This document shows, piece after piece, positions 26,195 to 33,920 of a stretch of 64,000 bases of DNA. The notes under the pieces were generated by a model that was given only the letters and a program-made list of their open reading frames with translations, was not told where the DNA came from and did not search any database. This DNA is from Allobosea sp. OK403 (GTDB lineage Bacteria > Pseudomonadota > Alphaproteobacteria > Rhizobiales > Beijerinckiaceae). Where the stretch lies: NCBI RefSeq assembly GCF_900113835.1, contig NZ_FOQV01000001.1, positions 620,001 through 684,000 of the forward strand, given 5' to 3'. A program made the translations under genes and the position numbers. Position 1 is the stretch's first letter. The number at the start of each line of letters is the position of its first letter.

Positions 26195-27604
26195 ATGCAT
26201 CCGAAGATCATTCCTGTTGTGATGTGCGAAGGGGCCGGCATTGGTCTGTGGCCTGTCTCTCGCGACTCGATGCCCAAGCAGTTCATCCCGCTCTTTGGCC
26301 GGGATTCCGCTTTTCAACGCACGGCAAAACTCCTGTCCGACGCGACAGTCTTTGACAGGCTCATTGTCATTGCCAGCGCGGAACACCGTTTCACCGTCGC
26401 CGATCAGCTGCAGGTAATCGGCGTGAAGGCCGAGATTGTGGTCGAGCCCGTCTGTCGCGGCTCGGCTGCCGCTGTGGCGATTGCGGTCGAGCTCGGCCTT
26501 GCGCGCGATGGCGCTGCGCTCGTCGGGGTCTTCGCCGCCGACCATGTCGTGCAGGACGGCAGGCTTTTCGTCGAGACCTGCGCCAGGGCGGCCGTCGTTG
26601 CGGCGCAAGATGGTATCGTGACGATCGGGATACCCCCGGCCTATCCTGCAACGCGCTACGGCTATATCCGCCCCGGCTCGGAGATCACGGACGGCGCGCA
26701 TCGGGTCGAGGCCTTCGTCGAGGCCTCCGATGCCGTGCAGGCGGCGCGCTATCTCACGGACGGCTATCTCTGGAATTCGGGCAACCTCATTTTCAATGCG
26801 GCGACGATGCGCGCCGAACTCGAGACTTTCGAAGCCGATGTCATGGCGTCCGCCGGCGAGGCCGTTGCGAAGGGCGGTCGCGACCTCGGATTCCTGACGC
26901 TCGAGCCTCTCGCTTTCGCCGAGGTGCCGAAGGTTTCGATCACCGCCATCATGGAGCGAACGCAGAAGGCATCCGTGATCGCCGGGCAGTTCGGCTGGTC
27001 GGATGTCGGGTGCTGGTCCGCGGTCTGGGAGCTTTCCGAGAAGGGGGCGAACGGCAATGTCGTCGAAGGGCGCGGCTATGTGTTCGATGGTGCCAACAAC
27101 CTGCTGCGCTCCGAGGACGCTCTTCTGGCTGTCGTGGGCGTCGATGACATCGCCGTCATCGCGACGCGCGATTCCATCTTGGTGGTGCCGAAGGCGATGG
27201 CCGGAAAAGTGACCGACGTCGTTGCTCTGCTCACGGCAAATGGCGAGCCGGAAGCCGGCAGCCATCGCGAAATCCACCGGCCCTGGGGCAAATACCTTTC
27301 GATCGATCTCGATACGCGTCACCAGGTCAAGCGCATCACAGTCAAGCCTGGCGGAGTCCTGTCCCTCCAGAAGCACTACCACCGAGCCGAGCACTGGGTC
27401 GTGGTGCGCGGGACGGCCGAAGTCACGCGCGATGACGAAACCATCATCGTGCACGAAAACGAGTCGATCTACCTGCCGATCGGCTGCGTCCACCGCATGG
27501 CGAATCCCGGCAAGATCCCGCTCGATATCATCGAAGTCCAGGTCGGTTCCTATCTTGGCGAAGACGACATCATCCGCATCGAGGATATTTACAAGCGATG
27601 CTAA
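26195..27604 (+). CDS. ManC paralogue with eroded guanylyltransferase motifs and an intact phosphomannose-isomerase cupin
   Basis: 469 residues, co-linear with the ManC at 9967-11391. The signature loop reads CEGAGIGLWP (11-20): relative to CGGAGTRLWP, Gly12 is Glu, Thr16 is Ile and the key Arg17 is Gly. The FVEKP motif reads FVEAS (174-178), losing the conserved Lys. The C-terminal cupin is canonical: HRPWGKY at 361-367, QKHYHRAEHW at 392-401, YLPIGCVHRMANPG. I infer loss of GDP-mannose synthesis with retention of mannose-6-phosphate isomerase activity, or a regulatory role. GAGGAG lies 9 bases before the ATG. It stands alone after the secretion genes, with 200 bases upstream. Confidence 0.9.
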   Translation: MHPKIIPVVMCEGAGIGLWPVSRDSMPKQFIPLFGRDSAFQRTAKLLSDATVFDRLIVIASAEHRFTVADQLQVIGVKAEIVVEPVCRGSAAAVAIAVELGLARDGAALVGVFAADHVVQDGRLFVETCARAAVVAAQDGIVTIGIPPAYPATRYGYIRPGSEITDGAHRVEAFVEASDAVQAARYLTDGYLWNSGNLIFNAATMRAELETFEADVMASAGEAVAKGGRDLGFLTLEPLAFAEVPKVSITAIMERTQKASVIAGQFGWSDVGCWSAVWELSEKGANGNVVEGRGYVFDGANNLLRSEDALLAVVGVDDIAVIATRDSILVVPKAMAGKVTDVVALLTANGEPEAGSHREIHRPWGKYLSIDLDTRHQVKRITVKPGGVLSLQKHYHRAEHWVVVRGTAEVTRDDETIIVHENESIYLPIGCVHRMANPGKIPLDIIEVQVGSYLGEDDIIRIEDIYKRC

Positions 27605-27613
27605 GGTGAGGGG

Positions 27614-27638
27614 CCTGGGGCTGAGGCTGAGCCCTGGG
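27614..27638. terminator. Possible bidirectional hairpin terminator
   Basis: CCTGGGGCT and AGCCCTGGG pair over 9 positions (two G-T) around a 7-base loop, between the convergent manC paralogue and the small gene at 27707. There is no clear T-tract, so support is modest. Confidence 0.4.
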
Positions 27639-27706
27639 ACTTCTGTCCTGTGCGGGCTCTTGCCTTCTGCGAGGTGACCGGCAAGCTAAATGCGGTCCAC
27701 CTGAAA

Positions 27707-27946
27707 CTACTCTTCGCCACGTCGCTGCAAGGCAAGCCGGTGGAGTTTGCGCGCCGCTGGCCTGTCGGTTTCGCACCGATCGATCATCACCGCGAGCGCG
27801 GCCAGCACGATGTCCTTTTTCGAGGCCTCGGGATGCTCGACGCGAACTGCGTTGAACAGGTCCTTCGCATCCGAATAATGATGGGTGAGCCGAAGCAGCG
27901 TCGCATTCAAGCTTTTGCGCTTGGACGGCATGTCGGAGCCCTTCAT
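27707..27946 (-). CDS. Small conserved-looking protein of unknown function
   Basis: 79 residues, mostly predicted helix, rich in charged residues (MKGSDMPSKRKSLNATLLRL, ..., DIVLAALAVMIDR). The body has a normal amino-acid balance, while its antisense frames are odd. The frame continues upstream, but the extension is low-complexity. Met at 27946 or the internal Met at 27931 are the likely starts. No domain recognised; neighbours give no clue. Confidence 0.45.
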   Translation of the reverse strand: MKGSDMPSKRKSLNATLLRLTHHYSDAKDLFNAVRVEHPEASKKDIVLAALAVMIDRCETDRPAARKLHRLALQRRGEE

Positions 27947-28100
27947 GCTACTAGCCCGGCGCGCAGCGGTTGAGGAAGACCGTGCTGCCGCCGCGCGACA
28001 ACTCAGTCGAACGGTCGCTTTGGGAGCTAGCCTTCGATGTTGTCGATCGTCAAGGCAGTCCCAATCTGCTCGATCGACGTCGTCACAAAGTGAGGGCGAT
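27947..28100. other. Gap with no recognisable feature
   Basis: Together with the repeat at 28101-28215 and the short stretch to 28275, this makes a 329-base space between the divergent small gene and the decarboxylase. I see no gene here; promoters for both directions should lie in it. Confidence 0.4.
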
Positions 28101-28215
28101 AGAGCATTGCGCGAAAAAGTGGGTACCGGTTTTTCGCTAGAGCAATGCTCTAAACTGTTAGAATCGATCACGTTCTTTCGCATTCGGACGGTTCCGTCCG
28201 AATGCGACGTGATCT
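28101..28215. repeat. Dispersed intergenic repeat, module C copy 1
   Basis: AGAGCATTGC...GCAATGCTCT forms a palindrome, followed by TTAGAATCGATCA and CGGTTCCGTCCGAATGCGACGTGATCT. The second half matches 37924-38001 closely. It ends about 60 bases before the start chosen for the decarboxylase gene. Confidence 0.8.
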
Positions 28216-28275
28216 GGTCGCCGGACTGTCATGGAACTCGCCGACATCTTCGGGGATCCAGCCAGCGGAGCAGAC

Positions 28276-30639
28276 ATGGACTATTTCAGGCGCTTCACCT
28301 TTTTGTTTGCGACGCCGAGTTTCGACGCAGAGGATCTCGAAGGCATAAGGTTCAACCAGATCGTCGATGAGATCGAGCGATCCGGCTTCGAGGTCGTGAA
28401 GGCTCGCAAGCTCGAAGACGCCGAGATCGCTGTGCAGACCGATGCCGCCATCGGCTGCATGGTCGTCGACTGGGGCAAGAAGGGCCTTGAGGGCAAGACG
28501 GCGGCCCTGATCAATCTGATGCGCCGCCGCGGGCTCGACTTCCCCATCATCCTGCTGATCCGCCGCAAGCGCTTCGAGGATTTGCCCGTCGAGGTGCTCG
28601 ACTTCATCGACGGCTATATCTTCCTGTCCGAGGAGACGCCGCCCTTCATCGCAAAAAGCCTGATCAGCCGCTTGAAGCAATATGCCGAGACGCTGAAGAC
28701 GCCCTTCTTCGGTGCGCTCGTCGACTATGCCGAGGAGGGCAATCATCTCTGGACCTGCCCTGGGCACAATGGCGGCGTGTTCTACAGCCGCAGCCCCATC
28801 GGCCGGGTCTTCATGGAGCATCTCGGCGAGGCCGTCTTCCGCGACGACCTCGACAATTCCGTGCTCGATCTCGGCGATCTCCTGACCCATGAGGGGCCGG
28901 CTCTGAAGGCGCAGAAGGAGGCGGCCCAGATTTTCGGGGCGGAGAAGACCTATTTCGTCCTCAACGGCACCTCGACCTCCAACAAGGTGGCGCTGGCGGC
29001 GCTCGTGACCGATGGCGATCTTGTCCTGTTCGACCGCAACAACCACAAGGCGGCCCATCATGGCGCCCTGATGATCGGTGGCGGCGTTCCGGTCTATCTG
29101 CCGACGATCCGCAACGCCTGGGGGCTGATCGGCCCGATGCGCTGGGACGCCTTCGACGAGGAGGCGCTGCGCGAGCGCATCCGGACGCATCCGCTGGTCA
29201 AGGACCCTGACGCCTGGCAAAAACCGCGCCCGTTCCGCGTCGCCGTGGTCGAGCAATGCACCTATGACGGCACGATCCACAGCGCCCAGATGATCCTGAA
29301 GCGCATCGGCCATCTCTGCGACTACATCCTGTTTGATGAGGCCTGGGCCGGCTTCATGAAGTTCCACCCGCTCTATGCCGGGCGCTTCGCCATGGGGCTT
29401 GCCGATCTGGGGCCGGACTCACCCGGCATCATCGCGACGCAGTCGACGCATAAGCAGCTGGCGAGCTTCTCCCAGGCCTCGCAGATCCACATGAAGGACC
29501 GGCATATCCGCGGCCAGAAGCGCCGCGTCGAGCATCGGCGCTTCAATGAGAGCTTCATGCAATATGCCTCGACCTCGCCTTTCTATCCGCTCTTCGCCTC
29601 GCTCGACGTCGGCGCGCAGATGATGAAGGGGCGCTCCGGCGAAGTGCTCTGGGATGACACGATCCGGCTCGGCATCGAGCTGCGCAAGAAGATCCGCGCC
29701 GTGCGGCGCGAATTCGAGGAGAAGGAAATCCTGCCGGAGCGGCGCTGGTTCTTCGAGCCCTTTGTGCCCGACCGTGTGACGATCCCCGACGCGTCGCGCG
29801 AGGGGGCGGTCCATGACGTCGCCTGGGAGACGGTCGGCACCGACCAGCTTGCCAGCGACCCCTCCTATTGGCAGCTCGCTCCGGGCGCCGCCTGGCATGG
29901 CTTCTCCGGCCTGGAGCCGGGCTTCGCCATGACCGACCCCAACAAGCTGACGCTGCTGACGCCGGGCTTCGACCGCGCCACGGGCGGCTATGCCGAACAT
30001 GGCATACCGGCGCCGGTCGTCGCCCAGTTCCTGCGCGAGAACCGGATCGTCGCCGAGAAGAACGACCTTAACTCGCTGCTCTTCCTGCTGACGCCGGGCG
30101 TCGAAGCCAGCAAGGCCGGCACGTTGATCAGCGGGCTCGTCGCCTTCAAGAAGCTGCACGACGACAATGCCTTGCTGGAAGATGCGATCCCGGAATTCTA
30201 CCGGCGCCGGCCTGCACGCTATGACGGTGTCCGGCTTCGCGATCTCTGCGGCCAGATGCACCGCTTCTTCCGCGAGGCTGATGTCAGCGCGTTGCAGGCT
30301 AGGCAGTTCTCAGCCGAACATCTGCCAGAGATCGCCATGTCGCCCCATGACGCTGCGCGCTGCCTCGTGCGCAACGATGTCGACTACCTGCCTATCGACG
30401 CCATCGCCGGGCGCATCGCCACGACGCCCTTCGTGGTCTATCCGCCCGGGATCGCGACGATCGTCCCCGGCGAGCGCCTGACCGAGCGAGCCCAGCCCAT
30501 GATCGACTATCTCAAGATGTTCGAGGCGAGCTTCAACGCCTTCCCTGGCTTCGACGTCGAGATCCAGGGCGTCTATCGCGAGGTCAATGCAGCCGGACGG
30601 GTGCGGCTCCACACCTATGTCGTCGGCGAACAGGCTTAA
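28276..30639 (+). CDS. PLP-dependent Orn/Lys/Arg decarboxylase (fold III, with N-terminal receiver-like domain)
   Basis: 787 residues, the length of inducible bacterial ornithine/lysine/arginine decarboxylases. Order: a receiver-like N-terminal wing domain (about 1-125), the PLP major domain (CPGHNGGVFY, LNGTSTSNKVAL, the DEAW aspartate, and QSTHKQL with PLP Lys393) and the C-terminal domain (LTPG, YPPGIATIVPGE). It removes CO2 from a basic amino acid to give a polyamine precursor; which amino acid cannot be told reliably. ATG at 28276 has GGAG 5 bases upstream; the in-frame ATG at 28231 lacks one and abuts the repeat. The GNAT gene follows after 21 bases, probably in the same operon. Confidence 0.92.
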   Translation: MDYFRRFTFLFATPSFDAEDLEGIRFNQIVDEIERSGFEVVKARKLEDAEIAVQTDAAIGCMVVDWGKKGLEGKTAALINLMRRRGLDFPIILLIRRKRFEDLPVEVLDFIDGYIFLSEETPPFIAKSLISRLKQYAETLKTPFFGALVDYAEEGNHLWTCPGHNGGVFYSRSPIGRVFMEHLGEAVFRDDLDNSVLDLGDLLTHEGPALKAQKEAAQIFGAEKTYFVLNGTSTSNKVALAALVTDGDLVLFDRNNHKAAHHGALMIGGGVPVYLPTIRNAWGLIGPMRWDAFDEEALRERIRTHPLVKDPDAWQKPRPFRVAVVEQCTYDGTIHSAQMILKRIGHLCDYILFDEAWAGFMKFHPLYAGRFAMGLADLGPDSPGIIATQSTHKQLASFSQASQIHMKDRHIRGQKRRVEHRRFNESFMQYASTSPFYPLFASLDVGAQMMKGRSGEVLWDDTIRLGIELRKKIRAVRREFEEKEILPERRWFFEPFVPDRVTIPDASREGAVHDVAWETVGTDQLASDPSYWQLAPGAAWHGFSGLEPGFAMTDPNKLTLLTPGFDRATGGYAEHGIPAPVVAQFLRENRIVAEKNDLNSLLFLLTPGVEASKAGTLISGLVAFKKLHDDNALLEDAIPEFYRRRPARYDGVRLRDLCGQMHRFFREADVSALQARQFSAEHLPEIAMSPHDAARCLVRNDVDYLPIDAIAGRIATTPFVVYPPGIATIVPGERLTERAQPMIDYLKMFEASFNAFPGFDVEIQGVYREVNAAGRVRLHTYVVGEQA

Positions 30640-30660
30640 GTCTAAAGGTAGCGACGCGCC

Positions 30661-31224
30661 ATGGAGAGCCAAGTCCCGATCACCATCCGCCCGTCGCGTG
30701 ATAGCGATGTCGAGCCCATGCTGGCGATCTATCGCCGCCATATCCGGCGCGGCATCGAGGCCGGCGTCGAGGACACCGGCACGCCCCAGCCCGACGACCT
30801 GCGCGACCGGCGCAAGAATCTGCGCAGCCGTCGGCTGCCGCATCTGGTGGCGACGCTCGGTGGCGAGGTCGTCGGCTATGCCTATGTCGTGCTGTTCCGC
30901 AAGCGCCCAGCCTATCGCTACACGGTCAAGCACTCGATCTATGTTCACCACGACCATCTCGGGCGGGGGATCGGGCGATCGCTGCTTCAGGCGCTGATCG
31001 ATTCCTGTGCGGCTGCCGGGTTTCGTCAGATGATCGGCTATATCGATGCCGAGAACGCCGCTTCGCTGGCGCTTCACGAGCGGTTCGGCTTCGCCAGGGT
31101 CGGCCTCCTGCCTGGCGTCGCCTATCGCTACGGCAAATGGTCCGACAGCGTGATGGTGCAGAGATCGCTTGGCGCCGGGGCTACGGCGCCGGTTGCGACA
31201 AATGGGCTTCCTCCGGCCTCCTGA
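30661..31224 (+). CDS. GNAT family N-acetyltransferase (phosphinothricin acetyltransferase-like)
   Basis: 187 residues. Contains the GNAT core: VATLGGEVVGYAYV, the acetyl-CoA loop HDHLGRGIGRSLLQAL (R-G-x-G type) and ENAASLALHERFGFARVG, as in the PAT/MddA branch that acetylates amino groups of small molecules. Follows the decarboxylase by 21 bases, so the acceptor could be its amine product. That link is inference from position. Confidence 0.85.
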   Translation: MESQVPITIRPSRDSDVEPMLAIYRRHIRRGIEAGVEDTGTPQPDDLRDRRKNLRSRRLPHLVATLGGEVVGYAYVVLFRKRPAYRYTVKHSIYVHHDHLGRGIGRSLLQALIDSCAAAGFRQMIGYIDAENAASLALHERFGFARVGLLPGVAYRYGKWSDSVMVQRSLGAGATAPVATNGLPPAS

Positions 31225-31258
31225 ACACTTGGATTGGTGCTCACGCGGCCGGAGGAGG
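31207..31258. terminator. Inverted repeat between convergent GNAT and ppk2 genes
   Basis: CTTCCTCCGGCC pairs with GGCCGGAGGAGG (12 positions, one wobble) across a 28-base loop, overlapping the end of the GNAT gene. It fits a shared terminator for the two convergent genes, though the loop is long. Confidence 0.4.
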
Positions 31259-31278
31259 GGCGCTTCAGCCGAGCAGCC

Positions 31279-32178
31279 TCAGTACAGCTCCGGGACGTAG
31301 AGTTCGGGCGGCACGGGGTGCCGGGAATAATCCGAATTGCGCACGCGCTCGGGCAGGATGATGTCCGATTTCGGCACGCTCTCATACGGGATCTGGCCGA
31401 GCAGATGGGTGATGCAGTTAAGCCGCGCCCGCTTTTTGTCGACTGCCTGAACGACCCACCACGGGGCCGTCTCCGTATGGGTGCGGGCGAGCATGTCCTC
31501 CTTTGCGCGTGTGTAGTCCTCCCAGTGGACGCGGCTCTCCATATCCATGGGCGAGAGCTTCCATTGCTTCAGGGGATCCTCGATCCGCATGCGGAAGCGG
31601 AATTCCTGCTCTTCATCGGTGATCGAGAACCAGTATTTGATCAGGATGATGCCGGAACGCACGAGCATATGCTCGAAATCCGGAACCGAGCGGAAGAACT
31701 CGTCGAGTTCAGCGGGCGTGCAGAAGCCCATGACGCGCTCGACGCCGGCGCGGTTGTACCAGCTGCGGTCAAACAGCACCATTTCGCCGGCCGTGGGCAG
31801 GTGCTGCACATAGCGTTGAAAGTACCATTGATGGCGTTCGCGCTCGCTGGGCGCCGGCAGGGCGACGACGCGGCAGATCCGCGGATTGAGCCGCTGCGTG
31901 ACGCGCTTGATCACGCCGCCCTTGCCAGCCGAGTCACGTCCCTCGAAAAGAACGACGACCTTGAGCTTCTTGTACTGGATCCAGTCCTGAAGCCGCACGA
32001 GCTCATGCTGTAACCGGAACAGTTCCCTGAAATAAACCTTGCGGTCCAGCGTTGCGCCCGTCGGAGCCATACCTTCGGAGACGAGTTCGTCGAGCCGGTC
32101 CTCCTCGAGCTGCATCTCGAGTTCTTCGTCGAAGCTGTCTGCGATTTCGGCTTTAATGCGCTCCAGATCGTTCGTCAT
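31279..32178 (-). CDS. ppk2: Polyphosphate kinase 2 (PPK2)
   Basis: 299 residues, the one-domain PPK2 length. Walker A FEGRDSAGKGG (78-88, Lys86), Walker B LFDRSWYNRAGVE and the lid region RERHQWYFQRYV are all present, with the closing EDPLKQWKLSPMD and DKKRARLN blocks. The enzyme transfers phosphate between polyphosphate and nucleotides in the cytoplasm; class and nucleotide preference are not readable. Single gene, convergent with the GNAT gene. Confidence 0.93.
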   Translation of the reverse strand: MTNDLERIKAEIADSFDEELEMQLEEDRLDELVSEGMAPTGATLDRKVYFRELFRLQHELVRLQDWIQYKKLKVVVLFEGRDSAGKGGVIKRVTQRLNPRICRVVALPAPSERERHQWYFQRYVQHLPTAGEMVLFDRSWYNRAGVERVMGFCTPAELDEFFRSVPDFEHMLVRSGIILIKYWFSITDEEQEFRFRMRIEDPLKQWKLSPMDMESRVHWEDYTRAKEDMLARTHTETAPWWVVQAVDKKRARLNCITHLLGQIPYESVPKSDIILPERVRNSDYSRHPVPPELYVPELY

Positions 32179-32598
32179 GAATGCGGACCTTTAAATCGGC
32201 TTTTAGAAGATGATCGGCGATTTCGGAGATGGGTGGGCACGCTGTGGCGCCGCGATCGTAAAGACCGCGACGAGACGCAGGCTCGGAAGCTGAATCTCGC
32301 GCTGCGGACTGACGTCCTCCAATCTCCCATGGCGGCAATCTCGTCGGCGCAAATGACGTGACGATGAAGGTGACGGGCATGCGCGTCTCGCGGGGAGGCG
32401 GCACGGCTTTGATGCCCGGGTGGCAGGGCGATCGATCCTGCCCAATGGCCTGTGCGGTATGACAGAGCCGCAGCTGCGCCGACACGCCGGATTCGATCAG
32501 AACGGCTCGATCCGAGAGGCCAGGGCGCGAGCGGTTAGCCGATGTCCATCGATCGATCGGGGCTTCGGCGCTATCGGCCCCGCATGGCGGACAGACAT
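32179..32598. other. 420-base gap, no convincing gene
   Basis: Lies between the ppk2 start and the end of the 63-residue gene. Short frames on both strands have unlikely compositions. It must contain the ppk2 promoter, which I could not pinpoint. Confidence 0.4.
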
Positions 32599-32790
32599 CT
32601 ATTGCGCGAGCGCCGCGCGTTGCTTGAGGAGGGCGTCGAGTATGTCCTGCTGCTCGTTGATGCGGTCCGCGTTGCGGTCTTCGTCGGCAGCGCCTGAAAA
32701 GGCAGACGCTTGTTCCATCAGTTCTGCGAGGTTGGCGCGGGCGATGGCGATGCGCTCATCGAGTTCGGCGAGGGTGGCGGCGTCAGGCAT
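32599..32790 (-). CDS. Small coiled-coil protein of unknown function
   Basis: 63 residues, all predicted helix with heptad-like leucine and alanine spacing (AELDERIAIARANLAELMEQ ... QQDILDALLKQRAALAQ). AAGGA lies 7 bases before the ATG, and the composition is typical of a real small acidic helical protein. It sits 57 bases downstream of the LysR gene on the same strand and may be co-transcribed. No function recognised. Confidence 0.6.
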   Translation of the reverse strand: MPDAATLAELDERIAIARANLAELMEQASAFSGAADEDRNADRINEQQDILDALLKQRAALAQ

Positions 32791-32847
32791 GGGCTCGTCC
32801 TTTCGGGTTTGATCACATTGTCTGCGGAGCGATCTTGATTGGGCTCC

Positions 32848-33747
32848 TCAAGCAGCGTTCGGCTTCCAGTCGACGACCTCGACCGCGAGACTTGCCGCCG
32901 CCTCGATGACCGGTCGCGCCGGCATCGTGACATAGGACGCGGTGAAATTCATCGGCGTGGGAACCCAATCGCAGTTGAGGGCGACGAGTTCGCCGGATTC
33001 AAGGAAGCGCTCCACCAGCGGCGACGGCAAGGTCGCGATGCCCAGACCGTCCAACGTCATGTTCAGACAGGCCGCCAGATTGCTGGATGAGACCGGGCGG
33101 CTGAGCCGGCTGCTGTTGCGCTTGAAATAGTCGACGACCTCGGCATAGGGCCGCGTATTCTTCGCATGTGTGAGAATGGGAAACCGGGCGAGGTCATCGG
33201 CCCCGGCAGGGTCGGGCAGGGCTGCCGCGAAGCGGGGTGCGGCCACCCATGGCAGCGCAACCGTTCCCAGCGGCAGATTGGCGACCGAGAGGTCAGAGAC
33301 CGGTCCGTTAAGGAAGGCTATGTCGAGCGAGCCGTCGATGAGATTGCGCTGGAGGTTGAAGGTGAGGTCAACGCTCAATTCGACGACGACGTTGGGGAAG
33401 CGGACGGCCATCTCGCGCAGGAAGCGATGGAGCCAGGTCTGGGCGACGGTTTCCGCGACCCCGAGCCGCATGACGGATTGCCGGCTTGTCGTGTCGCCCG
33501 CCTGGAGCAGCGCCTCGGTCGCCTCGAGCGCCTTTGCTGCCAAGGGAAGCAAGGCCTGGCCCTGATCGGTGAGCACGACAGAGCCCGCGTCGCGTTCGAA
33601 CAGGCGTTGGTTGAGGACCCTTTCAAGCGCCGAAATGCGCGCCGAAATATTCGGCTGGGTCGTATTCATCTGCTCGGCGACACGGCGGAAATTCCGAAGC
33701 GAGGCCAGCCGGACGAAGGTCTCGATCTGTTTGAGCGTGATCTGCAT
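32848..33747 (-). CDS. LysR-family transcriptional regulator, divergent from hyuAB
   Basis: 299 residues. N-terminal winged helix-turn-helix (about 4-63; FVRLASLRNFRRVAEQMNTT, ISARISALE) and a C-terminal periplasmic-binding-like effector domain. Transcribed away from hyuA with 173 bases between the starts; a T-N11-A palindrome lies there. The classic LysR arrangement suggests it controls hyuAB in response to a hydantoin-, oxoproline- or lactam-like effector. That is inference from layout. Confidence 0.93.
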   Translation of the reverse strand: MQITLKQIETFVRLASLRNFRRVAEQMNTTQPNISARISALERVLNQRLFERDAGSVVLTDQGQALLPLAAKALEATEALLQAGDTTSRQSVMRLGVAETVAQTWLHRFLREMAVRFPNVVVELSVDLTFNLQRNLIDGSLDIAFLNGPVSDLSVANLPLGTVALPWVAAPRFAAALPDPAGADDLARFPILTHAKNTRPYAEVVDYFKRNSSRLSRPVSSSNLAACLNMTLDGLGIATLPSPLVERFLESGELVALNCDWVPTPMNFTASYVTMPARPVIEAAASLAVEVVDWKPNAA

Positions 33748-33787
33748 GGCCCCACCCGGCCTGCGTCGCCTCTGTCAGGCGTCGCAG

Positions 33788-33804
33788 GATAGATATTTTC
33801 TATC
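33788..33804. promoter_or_regulatory. LysR-type binding site between LysR and hyuA
   Basis: GATAGA-TATTT-TCTATC, a perfect 6-base inverted repeat with a 5-base centre, fitting T-N11-A. It lies 41 bases upstream of the LysR start in an AT-rich stretch within the divergent promoter region. Confidence 0.55.
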
Positions 33805-33920
33805 ATCTCAAGATAATCAAATAATTAGACGTGATTGTCGATCGCAGCCATCTTTTCACCGGTCAGGATGGGCCGGCAGCATCGCCGGGCTCTCCGAGAT
33901 GCATTGAAAGGTGGCTTTCC

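Noticed and set aside
32153..32485. 110-codon minus-strand frame overlapping the ppk2 start
   Set aside because: Mixed composition without motifs, overlapping a well-supported gene start; probably chance.
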